Assembly: GCA_024697945.1 (NCBI GenBank)
Contig: JAILRU010000135.1
Coordinates: forward strand, 1 to 64,000
Length of the DNA stretch: 64,000 nucleotides
Direction: 5' to 3'
From: Bacteroidaceae bacterium
GTDB lineage: Bacteria > Bacteroidota > Bacteroidia > Bacteroidales > Bacteroidaceae
The notes below the pieces were generated by a model, which saw nothing but the letters and a program-made list of their open reading frames with translations, made no database searches and was not told where the DNA came from. A program made the position numbers and the translations under genes. Shown piece after piece: positions 9,411-18,630 of this stretch; within the stretch, counting starts at the first letter, position 1; each line of letters starts with the position of its first letter.

Positions 9411-9713
9411 TTACAGGAACTCGAAAAGGTTGGTGAAGCCCGTCATGGCGAATACGCTTCGGATTTCGTCGGAGATGCCCCTGATATAGACGTGGCTGCC
9501 CTTGGGCTTGGCGTTCTTCAGGATGCTGAGGAAAATACGCAGTCCACTGGACGAAATGTACTGCATCTGCGTACAGTCGAGGATGATGTTGTGGCCCTCT
9601 GGGTCCATCAGGGGGGCAGCTGCCTTTTCGACTTCGGGAGCCGCAGCCGTGTCAAGGCGGCCTTCAAAGTACATCACCAGATCGTTGTTCTCTTCTTTGA
9701 TTTTAGTGTTCAT
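9411..9713 (-). CDS. STAS-domain anti-anti-sigma factor-like protein (SpoIIAA/RsbV type)
   Basis: EGRLDTAAAPEVEKAA...IILDCTQMQYISSSGLRIFLSILK with conserved Ser motif. Confidence 0.93.
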   Translation of the reverse strand: MNTKIKEENNDLVMYFEGRLDTAAAPEVEKAAAPLMDPEGHNIILDCTQMQYISSSGLRIFLSILKNAKPKGSHVYIRGISDEIRSVFAMTGFTNLFEFL

Positions 9714-9737
9714 TATTATTGTATTTTGAAGTTATTA

Positions 9738-9765
9738 ATTGTCAATTGTCAATTATCAATTATCA
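9738..9765. repeat. Heptanucleotide array ATTGTCA/ATTATCA x4
   Basis: attgtca attgtca attatca attatca; the last unit contains the SLC13 stop codon. Confidence 0.85.
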
Positions 9766-11556
9766 TAGAGGGTAAATAATGTTTACGATGACGAGGGTGA
9801 TGGCCAGCAGGACGATGTGCATGCAGGTGCCGAGGCGGACGAAATCGGTGAACCGGAACGAGCCTGGGCCGAAGATGAGCATGTGGGTGCTGCTGCCTAT
9901 GGGCGAGGCAAAGCTGAACGTGACGGAGAGCATGAGCGACATGACGAAGGGCATGGGATTGCAGCCCAACAGCTCAGCCTGCTGATACATGATAGGGAAG
10001 AAGATTGCACTGGCTCCCACATCGCTGACAAACTCGCTGACGAACGAAGCCAGTAGACACATCACCGCCATGATGATATAGGGATTGTCGCCACAAAGCT
10101 GCATCACGTGAAGCGCGACATTGTCTGCAATGCCGGTCTTGGTGATGGCGGTGGAGAAGACCACCGTGCAACCCAAGACGAGCAGCAGTTCCCATTCGAT
10201 ATACTTAGTGACTCCCGTGATGCGGCAGCAGCCCAGAATCATCATCGTGCCGGCAGCCAGCATGGTGGTGGCCATGAGAGGCAGGACGTGGAACGACGAG
10301 ATGATGAACATGAGCACGATGATGATAGCCGAGGTGACAGTCTTCGGTCCCAGCTGCGGCACGAAGTGGCTGTCGAAGAAGGTGAGGCTGCGGCGGTTGT
10401 CTTGCTCCAGCTGCTCCTCGCCCTTGGGCGGGCACTCCAGGAGGAGCGTGTCGCCAGCCTGCAACTGTATCTCGCGCGGCTGTCCCTTGACGCGGCTTCC
10501 CTGACGGGCCACAGCGACGAGTGCCACGTTGTTCTTCTGCTCGAAGTCGCACTCCGTCATGGAGCGTCCGATGAGGTCGCTGCCGAAGGTGACATATGCT
10601 GTACGCATTCTGCGCTTGGTGTCGATGTCGTTGATGCTCCATACATGATGGTCGGCAGCTGCCAGGCCGTGCGTACGTTTCAGTTCCAGTATCTCGTTGA
10701 TTTGTCCGGCGTAGATGAGGCGGTCGCCGCCAAGAATCCACTCGTCCTTGGGCACGGGCATGATAATCTCGCGGTCGAAGCGTACAATCTCGACCAGCGA
10801 ACCGCCCTTGACGTTCAGCAGTCCTGCCTCCTCGACACTCTCACCCACGGCGGGATTGTCTGTCGGCACCAACAATTCCACAGTATAGTCGCTGGTGGTC
10901 TCGAACGATTGTTCGGCGGACTCGCGCGGCGGAATGAAGCGTTGCAGCAGCATGACCATTGTCACGCCGACAATGGTGAGAATCACTCCAGGCACCAAAG
11001 GCTCGAATACATTGAGCGACTGACCGGTCTGATTCAGATAGAGACCTGCGATGACGAGGTTCGACGAGTTGCCCAGCAACGTGCACATACCGCCCAGGGT
11101 GGCTGCGTAGCTCAAGGGTAGCAGAAGCTTGGAGGGTGCAATGTTGAGTTTTCGCGACCATATCTTCACGGCATCAATGAACAGAATCACCACATTTACG
11201 GAATTCAGCAAGGCAGCCATTATGCTGGTCGGCACCATCAGGCGCAACAAGGCATTGTTGTAGTTCTTGGGGTCGCCAAGCACGTTCTTGGAGAGCCAGT
11301 AGAGCACGCCGGTATGCAGGAGTCCGGCTATGATGATGGCGAAGGCTGCATGAATCACAACGGGTTCGCTACCGAAGCCCGCCATGCCTTCCTCCTCGGT
11401 GACGACACCCGTAACCAGCAATATGGTAAGTGCACCCAGGAATGCCACTTCAGCAGGGATGCGCGAGCGCGACATCACAATGAAGATGCCGATGAGTGTC
11501 AGTATGGTTATCCAGGCACTGATGCTGAAGCCGAGAATAATCTGGTCGAAAAACAT
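9763..11556 (-). CDS. SLC13-family (DASS/CitT-like) permease with RCK_C/TrkA_C domains
   Basis: 597 aa, TM blocks flanking two RCK_C-like segments (GGSLVEIVRFDREIIMPVPKDEWILGGDRLIYAG; NNVALVAVARQGSRVKGQPREIQLQAGDTLLLE). Confidence 0.88.
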   Translation of the reverse strand: MFFDQIILGFSISAWITILTLIGIFIVMSRSRIPAEVAFLGALTILLVTGVVTEEEGMAGFGSEPVVIHAAFAIIIAGLLHTGVLYWLSKNVLGDPKNYNNALLRLMVPTSIMAALLNSVNVVILFIDAVKIWSRKLNIAPSKLLLPLSYAATLGGMCTLLGNSSNLVIAGLYLNQTGQSLNVFEPLVPGVILTIVGVTMVMLLQRFIPPRESAEQSFETTSDYTVELLVPTDNPAVGESVEEAGLLNVKGGSLVEIVRFDREIIMPVPKDEWILGGDRLIYAGQINEILELKRTHGLAAADHHVWSINDIDTKRRMRTAYVTFGSDLIGRSMTECDFEQKNNVALVAVARQGSRVKGQPREIQLQAGDTLLLECPPKGEEQLEQDNRRSLTFFDSHFVPQLGPKTVTSAIIIVLMFIISSFHVLPLMATTMLAAGTMMILGCCRITGVTKYIEWELLLVLGCTVVFSTAITKTGIADNVALHVMQLCGDNPYIIMAVMCLLASFVSEFVSDVGASAIFFPIMYQQAELLGCNPMPFVMSLMLSVTFSFASPIGSSTHMLIFGPGSFRFTDFVRLGTCMHIVLLAITLVIVNIIYPL

Positions 11557-11593
11557 AACTACTTCAATTCAAATTTATAAATCCAAAACCATG

Positions 11594-13951
11594 CTAACTG
11601 CTAACCGGTAACCGCTTCAGCAGCGTGAGGACATTACGTCCGTCAACATATTCATAGTTAATACTGTCCATAATCTGGCGGATGAGGTGAATGCCAAGTC
11701 CGCCTATGCCTCGTTCCTCTGCCGAGAGTGAGGTATCCACTTCAGCCTTGGCGGTGGGGTCGAAGGGCTTACCGTTGTCGCTGATGATGAACTTCAACCC
11801 TTCGTCGCTGATGGTGGCATCGATGCTTACCGTGCCCTTGGTACCCTTGGGATAGGCATAGTTCATCACGTTGACCACAGCCTCTTCGATGGCGAGGTTC
11901 ATCTTCATGCTCGTACCCATGTCGAATTCGGCAGCCTCGCATACCGTATCTGTGAATTCAGCCAGCTTGGGAATGGTCTGCACGTCGTTGGGCAGGGTAA
12001 TGCTGCGTTGATAGCGTATGTTGGGTTTCTGATGCTTGTATTGGAGGGCCAGCATGGTCAGGTCATCACTTTGCTCGGCTTCTCCTACGAATTGGTGCAC
12101 GGCATTGGTCATGATCTCAATAAGTTGCTTGGGTGTATTCTGTGTCTTCCGTATCACGTCTAAGATGCGCTTCTCCTGGAATTGGGCGTGCTCCGCATTT
12201 TCGGCCTCTGTCAGTCCGTCGGTATAAAGGAAAATGGTTGTCTGTGGGTCGATGGTTGCCTCCTGAAGGGAGAACTTCCATCCATTCATGACGCCGATGG
12301 GGATGTTTGGGTCACAGGGCAACAGTCCGACTCCACTGCCTACTAACATGGGAACATCATGACCGGCATTGCAGTAGCGCATACGGCCTGTCGGCATGTC
12401 AAGCACTCCGGCGAAGAACGTGACGAACATATTCGATTCGTTCGTGTCGGCCAAAGCTTCGTTCAACTCGGTGACAATATGGTTAGGCATGGCCTCATGA
12501 GCGGCTATAGAGCGGAACAGAGCACGTGTGACGGCCATAACTAGTGCTGCTGGAACGCCCTTGCCAGAGACATCGCCGATGCAGAAGAAGAGTTTCTCGT
12601 CGCGTATGAAGAAGTCAAAGAGGTCGCCGCCTACCTCTTTGGCAGAGACGAGCTGGCCGTAGATATCTATGTCGTCGCGTTCGGGATAAGGCGGATAGAC
12701 TTTGGGAATCATAGCCATCTGGATGCCGCTGGCGATGCGGAGGTCTCTCTCTATTGAAGCTTTCTCGGCTGTGGTATCCTTCAGTTCCTCGATATGCCTG
12801 ACGAGGGAATTCTGCATGTCGGCAAACGAATGGCTGAGCTGGCCTATCTCGTCGATGCGCTTCAGTTCTGGCAGCTGGGCATCGAACTGTCCCGAGGCAA
12901 TGGTCTCGGCTTCCTTGGCCAGCCGTCTCAGGGGCTTCAGCTCCCGGGTAATGATTTGGATGAAGAAGAAGAGCATCAGCAACAGGCCGCAGATGACGAT
13001 GGCCCTCACGTTGTACCGCAAACGGTCGAAACCGCCAAAAATGTCGCTCTCAGGGCAGACGATGGCCATGCTGCAGCCTGTCTTGCCGAGGGGCTTGTAG
13101 AAAACATAGCAGTGCTTGCCGTCTACCAGCATCTTCTTCATACCCTCCTCACCGCGTTGCATGGCATAGCCCAAAGCGGTCAAGGCAGTGTCTGGCTGCT
13201 CGATGGTTTGTGTGAAGATGGTCTGCCGGGTAATCTTCGTCGTGTCGGGATGTACGAAATAGGTGCCGCCACGGCCAATCATGATGCTGTAGGAATTGGG
13301 GTAGGGCTTGACCGCCGAGATGGTATGCGAGAGCCAGTTGATGGAGAGGCTGGTATTGATGACGCCAATCATCTGTCCCGTATTGTCCTTTATCGTCTGA
13401 CAGTAGCTGGTCACCATCTCGCTGGTGTTTGTGGCTACGTCAAGATCCATATACGGTTCTGTCCAACACGGTTTTTCAAGCAGTTGTGGCATCAAATACC
13501 AGTCTGCGAAGAAATACTGGTAGTAATCGCTGCCGCCCTGTATGGTGCGGATGGAGTCACCGATATGTTTGGTATAGGCGGAGAAGTAGCGCCCTTTGTC
13601 CTTGAAGTAGTAAGGCTCGAAGGCGATGGAGCAGTTGTAGAAATCGGGGTTGTTCTGTAACATGCTCCGACTATAGACAAACATTGAGTCGGCCACATCG
13701 GGATGTCGTTGCACGAGCCATTTGGTCATGTTCGTGGCCACCTCCACCCGGTTCAGGATGCTCTCTACGCGCAGCGATGTGTTGTCCAAAGTTTGCGTGG
13801 CACGGTTGATGGCTTCCTTATGGACGGCCTCACGGGCTTGATAGAACAGGAATCCGAGAGCAACGTTGAAGATGATGCCGGCAAACAAGACGACCCATAA
13901 ACTAACCTTGATGGAAAGCTTGCGACGGATATGATTGATAATCGAATTCAT
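11594..13951 (-). CDS. Membrane sensor PP2C phosphatase: Cache-like sensor, HAMP, SpoIIE phosphatase, RsbW-like HATPase
   Basis: IYGQLVSAKEVGGDLFDFFIRDEKLFFCIGDVSGKGVPAALVMAVT (SpoIIE); NLAIEEAVVNVMNYAYP...GIGGLGIHLIRQIMD (HATPase_c_2). Confidence 0.93.
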   Translation of the reverse strand: MNSIINHIRRKLSIKVSLWVVLFAGIIFNVALGFLFYQAREAVHKEAINRATQTLDNTSLRVESILNRVEVATNMTKWLVQRHPDVADSMFVYSRSMLQNNPDFYNCSIAFEPYYFKDKGRYFSAYTKHIGDSIRTIQGGSDYYQYFFADWYLMPQLLEKPCWTEPYMDLDVATNTSEMVTSYCQTIKDNTGQMIGVINTSLSINWLSHTISAVKPYPNSYSIMIGRGGTYFVHPDTTKITRQTIFTQTIEQPDTALTALGYAMQRGEEGMKKMLVDGKHCYVFYKPLGKTGCSMAIVCPESDIFGGFDRLRYNVRAIVICGLLLMLFFFIQIITRELKPLRRLAKEAETIASGQFDAQLPELKRIDEIGQLSHSFADMQNSLVRHIEELKDTTAEKASIERDLRIASGIQMAMIPKVYPPYPERDDIDIYGQLVSAKEVGGDLFDFFIRDEKLFFCIGDVSGKGVPAALVMAVTRALFRSIAAHEAMPNHIVTELNEALADTNESNMFVTFFAGVLDMPTGRMRYCNAGHDVPMLVGSGVGLLPCDPNIPIGVMNGWKFSLQEATIDPQTTIFLYTDGLTEAENAEHAQFQEKRILDVIRKTQNTPKQLIEIMTNAVHQFVGEAEQSDDLTMLALQYKHQKPNIRYQRSITLPNDVQTIPKLAEFTDTVCEAAEFDMGTSMKMNLAIEEAVVNVMNYAYPKGTKGTVSIDATISDEGLKFIISDNGKPFDPTAKAEVDTSLSAEERGIGGLGIHLIRQIMDSINYEYVDGRNVLTLLKRLPVSS

Positions 13952-13975
13952 AATAGACGATTACTTTTCACCTTT

Positions 13976-14935
13976 TCACTTTTCACTTACGAGTTCCTCG
14001 TACGTCACCTCTCGGCTCAGCATCTGGTTCTCCGCCATCAGGCGGCTGGCCTGCCGCACCATGTCGGGGCGCAGCCGGAACTCGCGTTTCTTCGATTCAC
14101 GGTCAACCTGCAGACGCAATACTTCCTTGAGCATCAGCCGCTGCATCACACGGTTGGTGGCGATGTGGTTCTTTTCGACGTACTGCATCACGATGTCCAG
14201 CGTCTCTTCGGGATGTTGGGCTGCCCACTCCCAGCCCTTACGGCTAGCCTGGGCAAAGCGGCGTGCCTGCTCCTGATGCTTGGCATAGTAGTCGCGAGTC
14301 ATATAGACACCGTCCTCCTGCACGTTGTAGCCGTGGTCGCAGAAGCGATACACGTTCTTGTCGGTCATCTTGACACCCGCCTGAACCAACTGATAATACT
14401 CGTTGTAGCTCATGGCCAACGTGGCGTCGAGAGCTCCGGAGACAAACAGGTTGACATTCTGGGCGAATGGCACCCACTGGTAGTTCAGATGTTCCTTATT
14501 GTTCATGCACATGGCCATCTGACCGAAACCTACGCTCCAGATGCCAACCCGTGCACCCTTCTGTGTCAGCGGGTCCTTGCCATGGGCCGAGACGATGACC
14601 AACGAGTTGTTCATCGATGTTTGGAGTATGTTCACCAAAGGGAATCCTTCGTTCACTATCTCCAATGCTTGGCAGAGCATAAGCGTCGTGGCCTGACACA
14701 TGTTCTTGCGCAGACGGCTCATGGCAGGCTGTGTGACTGATGGATGCTCAATCTTCACGTCCAGGCCTGCTTCACGGTAGAATCCCCTTTGCTCAGCCAC
14801 ATAATATCCTGCGAACTGGGCCTGAGCCGTCCACTGGGGCGTGAACACAATGGTCTCATCCTTTGTCTGTTTGCTTTGTGCTAAGATTGCAAAAGAGCAA
14901 CAGAGCATCAAGGCAGTCATCAGTCGCCTTTTCAT
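13976..14935 (-). CDS. NMT1/THI5-like (SsuA-type) periplasmic substrate-binding protein
   Basis: MKRRLMTALMLCCSFAILAQ signal, VFTPQWTAQAQFAGYYVAEQRGFYREAGLDVKI; start set at 14935, not 15346. Confidence 0.85.
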   Translation of the reverse strand: MKRRLMTALMLCCSFAILAQSKQTKDETIVFTPQWTAQAQFAGYYVAEQRGFYREAGLDVKIEHPSVTQPAMSRLRKNMCQATTLMLCQALEIVNEGFPLVNILQTSMNNSLVIVSAHGKDPLTQKGARVGIWSVGFGQMAMCMNNKEHLNYQWVPFAQNVNLFVSGALDATLAMSYNEYYQLVQAGVKMTDKNVYRFCDHGYNVQEDGVYMTRDYYAKHQEQARRFAQASRKGWEWAAQHPEETLDIVMQYVEKNHIATNRVMQRLMLKEVLRLQVDRESKKREFRLRPDMVRQASRLMAENQMLSREVTYEELVSEK

Positions 14936-14945
14936 TGCAAACTCC

Positions 14946-15860
14946 CTATTTATAAAGCTTAATCTCGCTAAGCTGGAGCCGTGTGCCGTCTGCCATGCGG
15001 ATGAATTCGAAGCGGTAGTAGCGGAAAGAGGCAGGGGAGGGTACCTTGAAGCGGTACTCCTGCTCGTTCTCGTCGCGCATGCGGCGGTTGAACTTCTGTT
15101 CGTCGAGGGACGTCCATGCCTGCTTGTCGTTCGAGCCTGAGACACGCCAGGTGATGGGGTTGCGGTCGGGATAGGTGTGCGTATCGTCGCCCGTAACGAA
15201 GCCGTATTCCGAGACAGCCATCTGCTCACCCGCGTCCAATACGACGGAGTATGGCATCTGCTGGGGTTCGTCGATGCACCATTTCGTGTAGAAGAGACCG
15301 TCGCTAACCATTGCCGCACTTTCCTTGCCGTCACGTCCTGTGCCACTCACGAAGGTTGTCTTGACAGCTGTCTTAGCCGTTTTGTGGAGGTTGATTTCGC
15401 TTAGTTGGATGCGCGTTCCTTCAGCCATGCGGATAAACTCGAAGCGGTAGTAGCGGAACTTTCCCTTGAAAGTCGGCTGGAAGCAGTACTCCTCTTCATT
15501 TTCATCGCCCATGCTGTGGTTGTTCCTCTGGTCGTCTATGAGTACCCAGTCCTGCTTGTCATTGGAACCTGAGACGCGCCACGTTACGGGGTTGCGTTCA
15601 GGATAGCTCTGGGTGTCGTCGCCCGTCACGAAGCCATACTCAGCGATGCTAGTCTCTTCTCCTGCATCAAGGACAATGACATAGGGCATCAGGAACGGGG
15701 CGTCCAAGCACCATTTGGTATCGTATCGTCCATCGGCGACCATTGCAGGCCCTTCCCCTCTGTCTCGGCCAGGACCACTTACAAATGTTGTCTTGATTGT
15801 CTGAGCCGATGCCTCCTGGCATGCAAGTAAGAGCATAAAACAGGCTAAAATATGTTTCAT
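14946..15860 (-). CDS. Secreted protein with two tandem F5/8 type C (discoidin) domains
   Basis: Duplicated KTTFVSG.GRD...YGFVTGDDT..YP.RNP.TWRVSGSNDKQ.W...FRYYRFEFIRMA.GTR.QLSEI; TATCTTTG -7 box (complement of 15889-15896) favours start 15860 (MKHILACF) over 15884. Confidence 0.85.
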   Translation of the reverse strand: MKHILACFMLLLACQEASAQTIKTTFVSGPGRDRGEGPAMVADGRYDTKWCLDAPFLMPYVIVLDAGEETSIAEYGFVTGDDTQSYPERNPVTWRVSGSNDKQDWVLIDDQRNNHSMGDENEEEYCFQPTFKGKFRYYRFEFIRMAEGTRIQLSEINLHKTAKTAVKTTFVSGTGRDGKESAAMVSDGLFYTKWCIDEPQQMPYSVVLDAGEQMAVSEYGFVTGDDTHTYPDRNPITWRVSGSNDKQAWTSLDEQKFNRRMRDENEQEYRFKVPSPASFRYYRFEFIRMADGTRLQLSEIKLYK

Positions 15861-15888
15861 ATATGTAGATGTTTTTGTTTTCATTGTG

Positions 15889-15896
15889 CAAAGATA
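15889..15896 (-). promoter_or_regulatory. Bacteroidetes -7 element (TATCTTTG)
   Basis: Reverse complement of caaagata; matches TAnnTTTG about 30 nt upstream of the 15860 start. Confidence 0.6.
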
Positions 15897-15905
15897 CGAT
15901 ATATA

Positions 15906-15933
15906 ATTCAAAATTCAAAATTCAAAATTCAAA
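15906..15933. repeat. Heptanucleotide array ATTCAAA x4
   Basis: Four perfect 7-nt copies in the divergent intergenic region. Confidence 0.95.
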
Positions 15934-15957
15934 AATATAAGAATAGAAAATAATTAT

Positions 15958-15985
15958 GGACTATGGACTATGAACTATGAACTAA
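15958..15985. repeat. Heptanucleotide array GGACTAT x2, GAACTAT, GAACTAA
   Basis: ggactat ggactat gaactat gaactaa. Confidence 0.9.
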
Positions 15986-16020
15986 AATACTTATCTTTGC
16001 AGGAAATTAATCCAGAAACA

Positions 16021-18267
16021 ATGAATCATAAGCTTAATTCTCTCCTTGCAGTCCTGCTGATTACTCCTTTTGTTGTTTCAGCAGAGACAGCTCCCGTCGA
16101 TTACGTGAATCCCTACATCGGTAGCATCAGCCACTTGCTGGTTCCCTGCTTCCCCACAATCCAGCTGCCCAACAGCCTGATGCGTATCTATCCGACGCGT
16201 GGAGACTATACCACCGAGATGCTCGACGGCTTGCCAATGGTCGTTACCAATCACCGCGAGCGTAGTGCCTTCCGCCTAAGCGTCACTCAAGGCGAGGAGT
16301 TGCATCGCATCATTCCCGTCACTTGGGACAACGAGCGCATTACGCCATATGACTACCAGGTACAGGTGGCGGACAATACCATCGATGTGCGCCTTGCCGT
16401 CTCGCACCAGAGCGCCATCTACGAACTGTCGTTCCGCGACCCTGCCAAGCCTGCCACCATTCTCCTTTATACAGATAACGGCCGTATTCAGGTTGACAGC
16501 AGATATGCTTCTGCCAGTCAACGCCTTAGCAAGAACATGAAGATATACTTTGCAGGCGAGTTCGACGTGGTGCCGGAGAAGTCGGGACTTCTTCAGGACG
16601 GGAAGATCAGCGACAAGTGGATTACCGAGGAGCCTCGTGCCTGTGCGGCTCTCCGTTTCCCTGCCGGCACGAAGAAGATATGCTTCCGCTACGGCATCTC
16701 CCTCATCAGCCAGGAGCAGGCGGAGAAGAACCTCATTCGCGAGCAGGGCAAGGACTTCAACCTTGCGAAGGTTGCAAATGCCGGCCGGAAGGAGTGGAAC
16801 GAAACTTTGAGCAATATCCTGGTGTTAGGCGGTACGGACGACCAGAAGACCGTCATGTACACCGCTTACTACCGTACCTTCGAACGCCCTGTCTGCCTGA
16901 GCGAAGAGGGACGTTACTTCTCAGCTTTCGACGGAAAGGTGCATGAGGATGAGGGAAAGCCTTTCTACACCGACGACTGGATATGGGACACCTATCGTGC
17001 CGCTCATCCCTTGCGTGCCCTTATCCAACCAAAGAAGGAGGAGGACATCATCGAGAGCTATCTGCGTATGGCAGAGCAGATGGGGACGAACTGGATGCCC
17101 ACCTTCCCCGAGATGACAGGTGATACGCGTCGCATGAACAGCAATCACGGTGTGGCTATGGTGGCAGATGCACTTTGGAAGGGACTCAACCTGGATGCCG
17201 AGCGTGCCTTTGAGTATTGCCGTAAGGGCATAGAGGACAAGACTTTGGCTCCTTGGAGTGGTCGCCCTGCCGGTGACGGCATCGACAAGTTCTATAAGGA
17301 ACATGGCTACATCCCCGCTCTGGCCAAGGGCGAAGAGGAGACTGACCCCAATGTGACGGGTTTTGAGAAGCGTCAGCCAGTGGCAGTGACGCTCGGGACT
17401 TCTTACGATGAGTGGTGTCTCTCGCGTATTGCCGAGTTCTTGGGAAAGAAAGACGAGACCGCCAAGTACCTCGCCCTCAGCTACAACTACCGCAACCTTT
17501 GGAATGCCGAGACACGCTTCTTCCATCCGAAGGACAAGGACGGCAACTTCCTGCCAGACTTCGACTATCGCTTTGGCGGCGGCATCGGAGCCCGTGAGGC
17601 TTACGACGAGAACAATGGCTGGACCTATCGTTGGGACGTGCAGCACAACCTTGCGGACCTGGCAAGCCTGATGGGAGGACGCGAGGAGATGGCAATGGAG
17701 CTGGACCGTACCTTTGCCGAACCGATGGGGCGTGGCAAGCGTGAGTTCTACGAACAGCTGCCCGACCAGACGGGAAACATCGGTCAGTTCACGATGGCTA
17801 ACGAGCCTTCGCTCCATATACCTTATATATATAATTACGCTGGAGTGCCCTGGAAGACACAGAAGCGCATCCGCCAGTGCCTCGACACATGGTTCCGCAA
17901 TGACGTCATGGGTATTCCGGGCGATGAGGACGGCGGCGGTCTGACATCCTTTGTGGTTTTCTCCTCGTTGGGCTTCTATCCCGTCACGCCTGGCTTCCCT
18001 GCCTACAATATCGGTTCGCCGTTGTTCTCGGACATCCGTGTCAAGTTGCCTGGCGGCAAGGAGTTGCACATCATTGCCAAGGGAAGCAGCCGCGATAACA
18101 AGTACATCCAGCGAGCCACCCTTAACGGCAAGACTTGGGACAAACCCTGGTTCAGTCACGAGGATATTAAGAACGGTGCCACCCTCATCCTCGAGATGGG
18201 CAGTCAGCCCAACAAGCAATGGGGCAGTGCCGAGAATGCCACCCCGCCATCGGCCCCCCTCAAGTAA
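16021..18267 (+). CDS. GH92 family alpha-mannosidase-like enzyme
   Basis: VDYVNPYIGS start motif, NLADLASLMGGREEMAMELDRTF, GDEDGGGLTSFVVFSSLGFYPVTPG; TATCTTTG -7 box near 15992 places the start at 16021, not 15970. Confidence 0.92.
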   Translation: MNHKLNSLLAVLLITPFVVSAETAPVDYVNPYIGSISHLLVPCFPTIQLPNSLMRIYPTRGDYTTEMLDGLPMVVTNHRERSAFRLSVTQGEELHRIIPVTWDNERITPYDYQVQVADNTIDVRLAVSHQSAIYELSFRDPAKPATILLYTDNGRIQVDSRYASASQRLSKNMKIYFAGEFDVVPEKSGLLQDGKISDKWITEEPRACAALRFPAGTKKICFRYGISLISQEQAEKNLIREQGKDFNLAKVANAGRKEWNETLSNILVLGGTDDQKTVMYTAYYRTFERPVCLSEEGRYFSAFDGKVHEDEGKPFYTDDWIWDTYRAAHPLRALIQPKKEEDIIESYLRMAEQMGTNWMPTFPEMTGDTRRMNSNHGVAMVADALWKGLNLDAERAFEYCRKGIEDKTLAPWSGRPAGDGIDKFYKEHGYIPALAKGEEETDPNVTGFEKRQPVAVTLGTSYDEWCLSRIAEFLGKKDETAKYLALSYNYRNLWNAETRFFHPKDKDGNFLPDFDYRFGGGIGAREAYDENNGWTYRWDVQHNLADLASLMGGREEMAMELDRTFAEPMGRGKREFYEQLPDQTGNIGQFTMANEPSLHIPYIYNYAGVPWKTQKRIRQCLDTWFRNDVMGIPGDEDGGGLTSFVVFSSLGFYPVTPGFPAYNIGSPLFSDIRVKLPGGKELHIIAKGSSRDNKYIQRATLNGKTWDKPWFSHEDIKNGATLILEMGSQPNKQWGSAENATPPSAPLK

Positions 18268-18285
18268 AAAGTTTCAATAATCCTT

Positions 18286-18406
18286 GCTCTAAGGCTTCTC
18301 TAAGGCTTCTCTAAGGCTTCTCAGAGCATGCTCAGAGGATCGTCATAGGACCGTCATAGGATGCTCATACTCCAGAGGTATGAGAGCGGTATGGGCGCTA
18401 TGGGGT
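18286..18406. repeat. 11-nt-period intergenic array
   Basis: gctctaaggct|tctctaaggct|tctctaaggct|tctcagagcat|gctcagaggat|cgtcataggac|cgtcataggat|gctcatactcc|agaggtatgag|agcggtatggg|cgctatggggt. Confidence 0.9.
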
Positions 18407-18477
18407 CTGTAACTCCTACTTCCATAAACAGCGACCTTTCCCTTTGCCCGTAGCGTGCTGTCCTTCCGGACGGAGCG

Positions 18478-18569
18478 ATAGTAATCCTATTGCTGAAAGA
18501 ATACTAATCCTATGCAGGAAGGAATAGTAATCCTTCAGTGGAAGGAATAGTAATCCTTCGAAGGTAGGG
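18478..18569. repeat. 23-nt tandem repeat x4 with internal dyad
   Basis: atagtaatcctattgctgaaaga|atactaatcctatgcaggaagga|atagtaatccttcagtggaagga|atagtaatccttcgaaggtaggg. Confidence 0.9.
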
Positions 18570-18630
18570 ATAGGACGCTAATGACAAAGCGACCTTTACT
18601 ATTCATTGACGTTAAGGTTTCTGGGTGGGT

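Noticed and set aside
10108-11121. 337-aa plus-strand ORF
   Set aside because: Antisense shadow of the SLC13 gene.
14936-15346. N-terminal extension of the NMT1-like ORF
   Set aside because: Arg/Ser/Thr-rich translation overlapping the F5/8C gene; the signal peptide starts at 14935.
16921-18219. 432-aa minus-strand ORF
   Set aside because: Antisense shadow of the GH92 gene.
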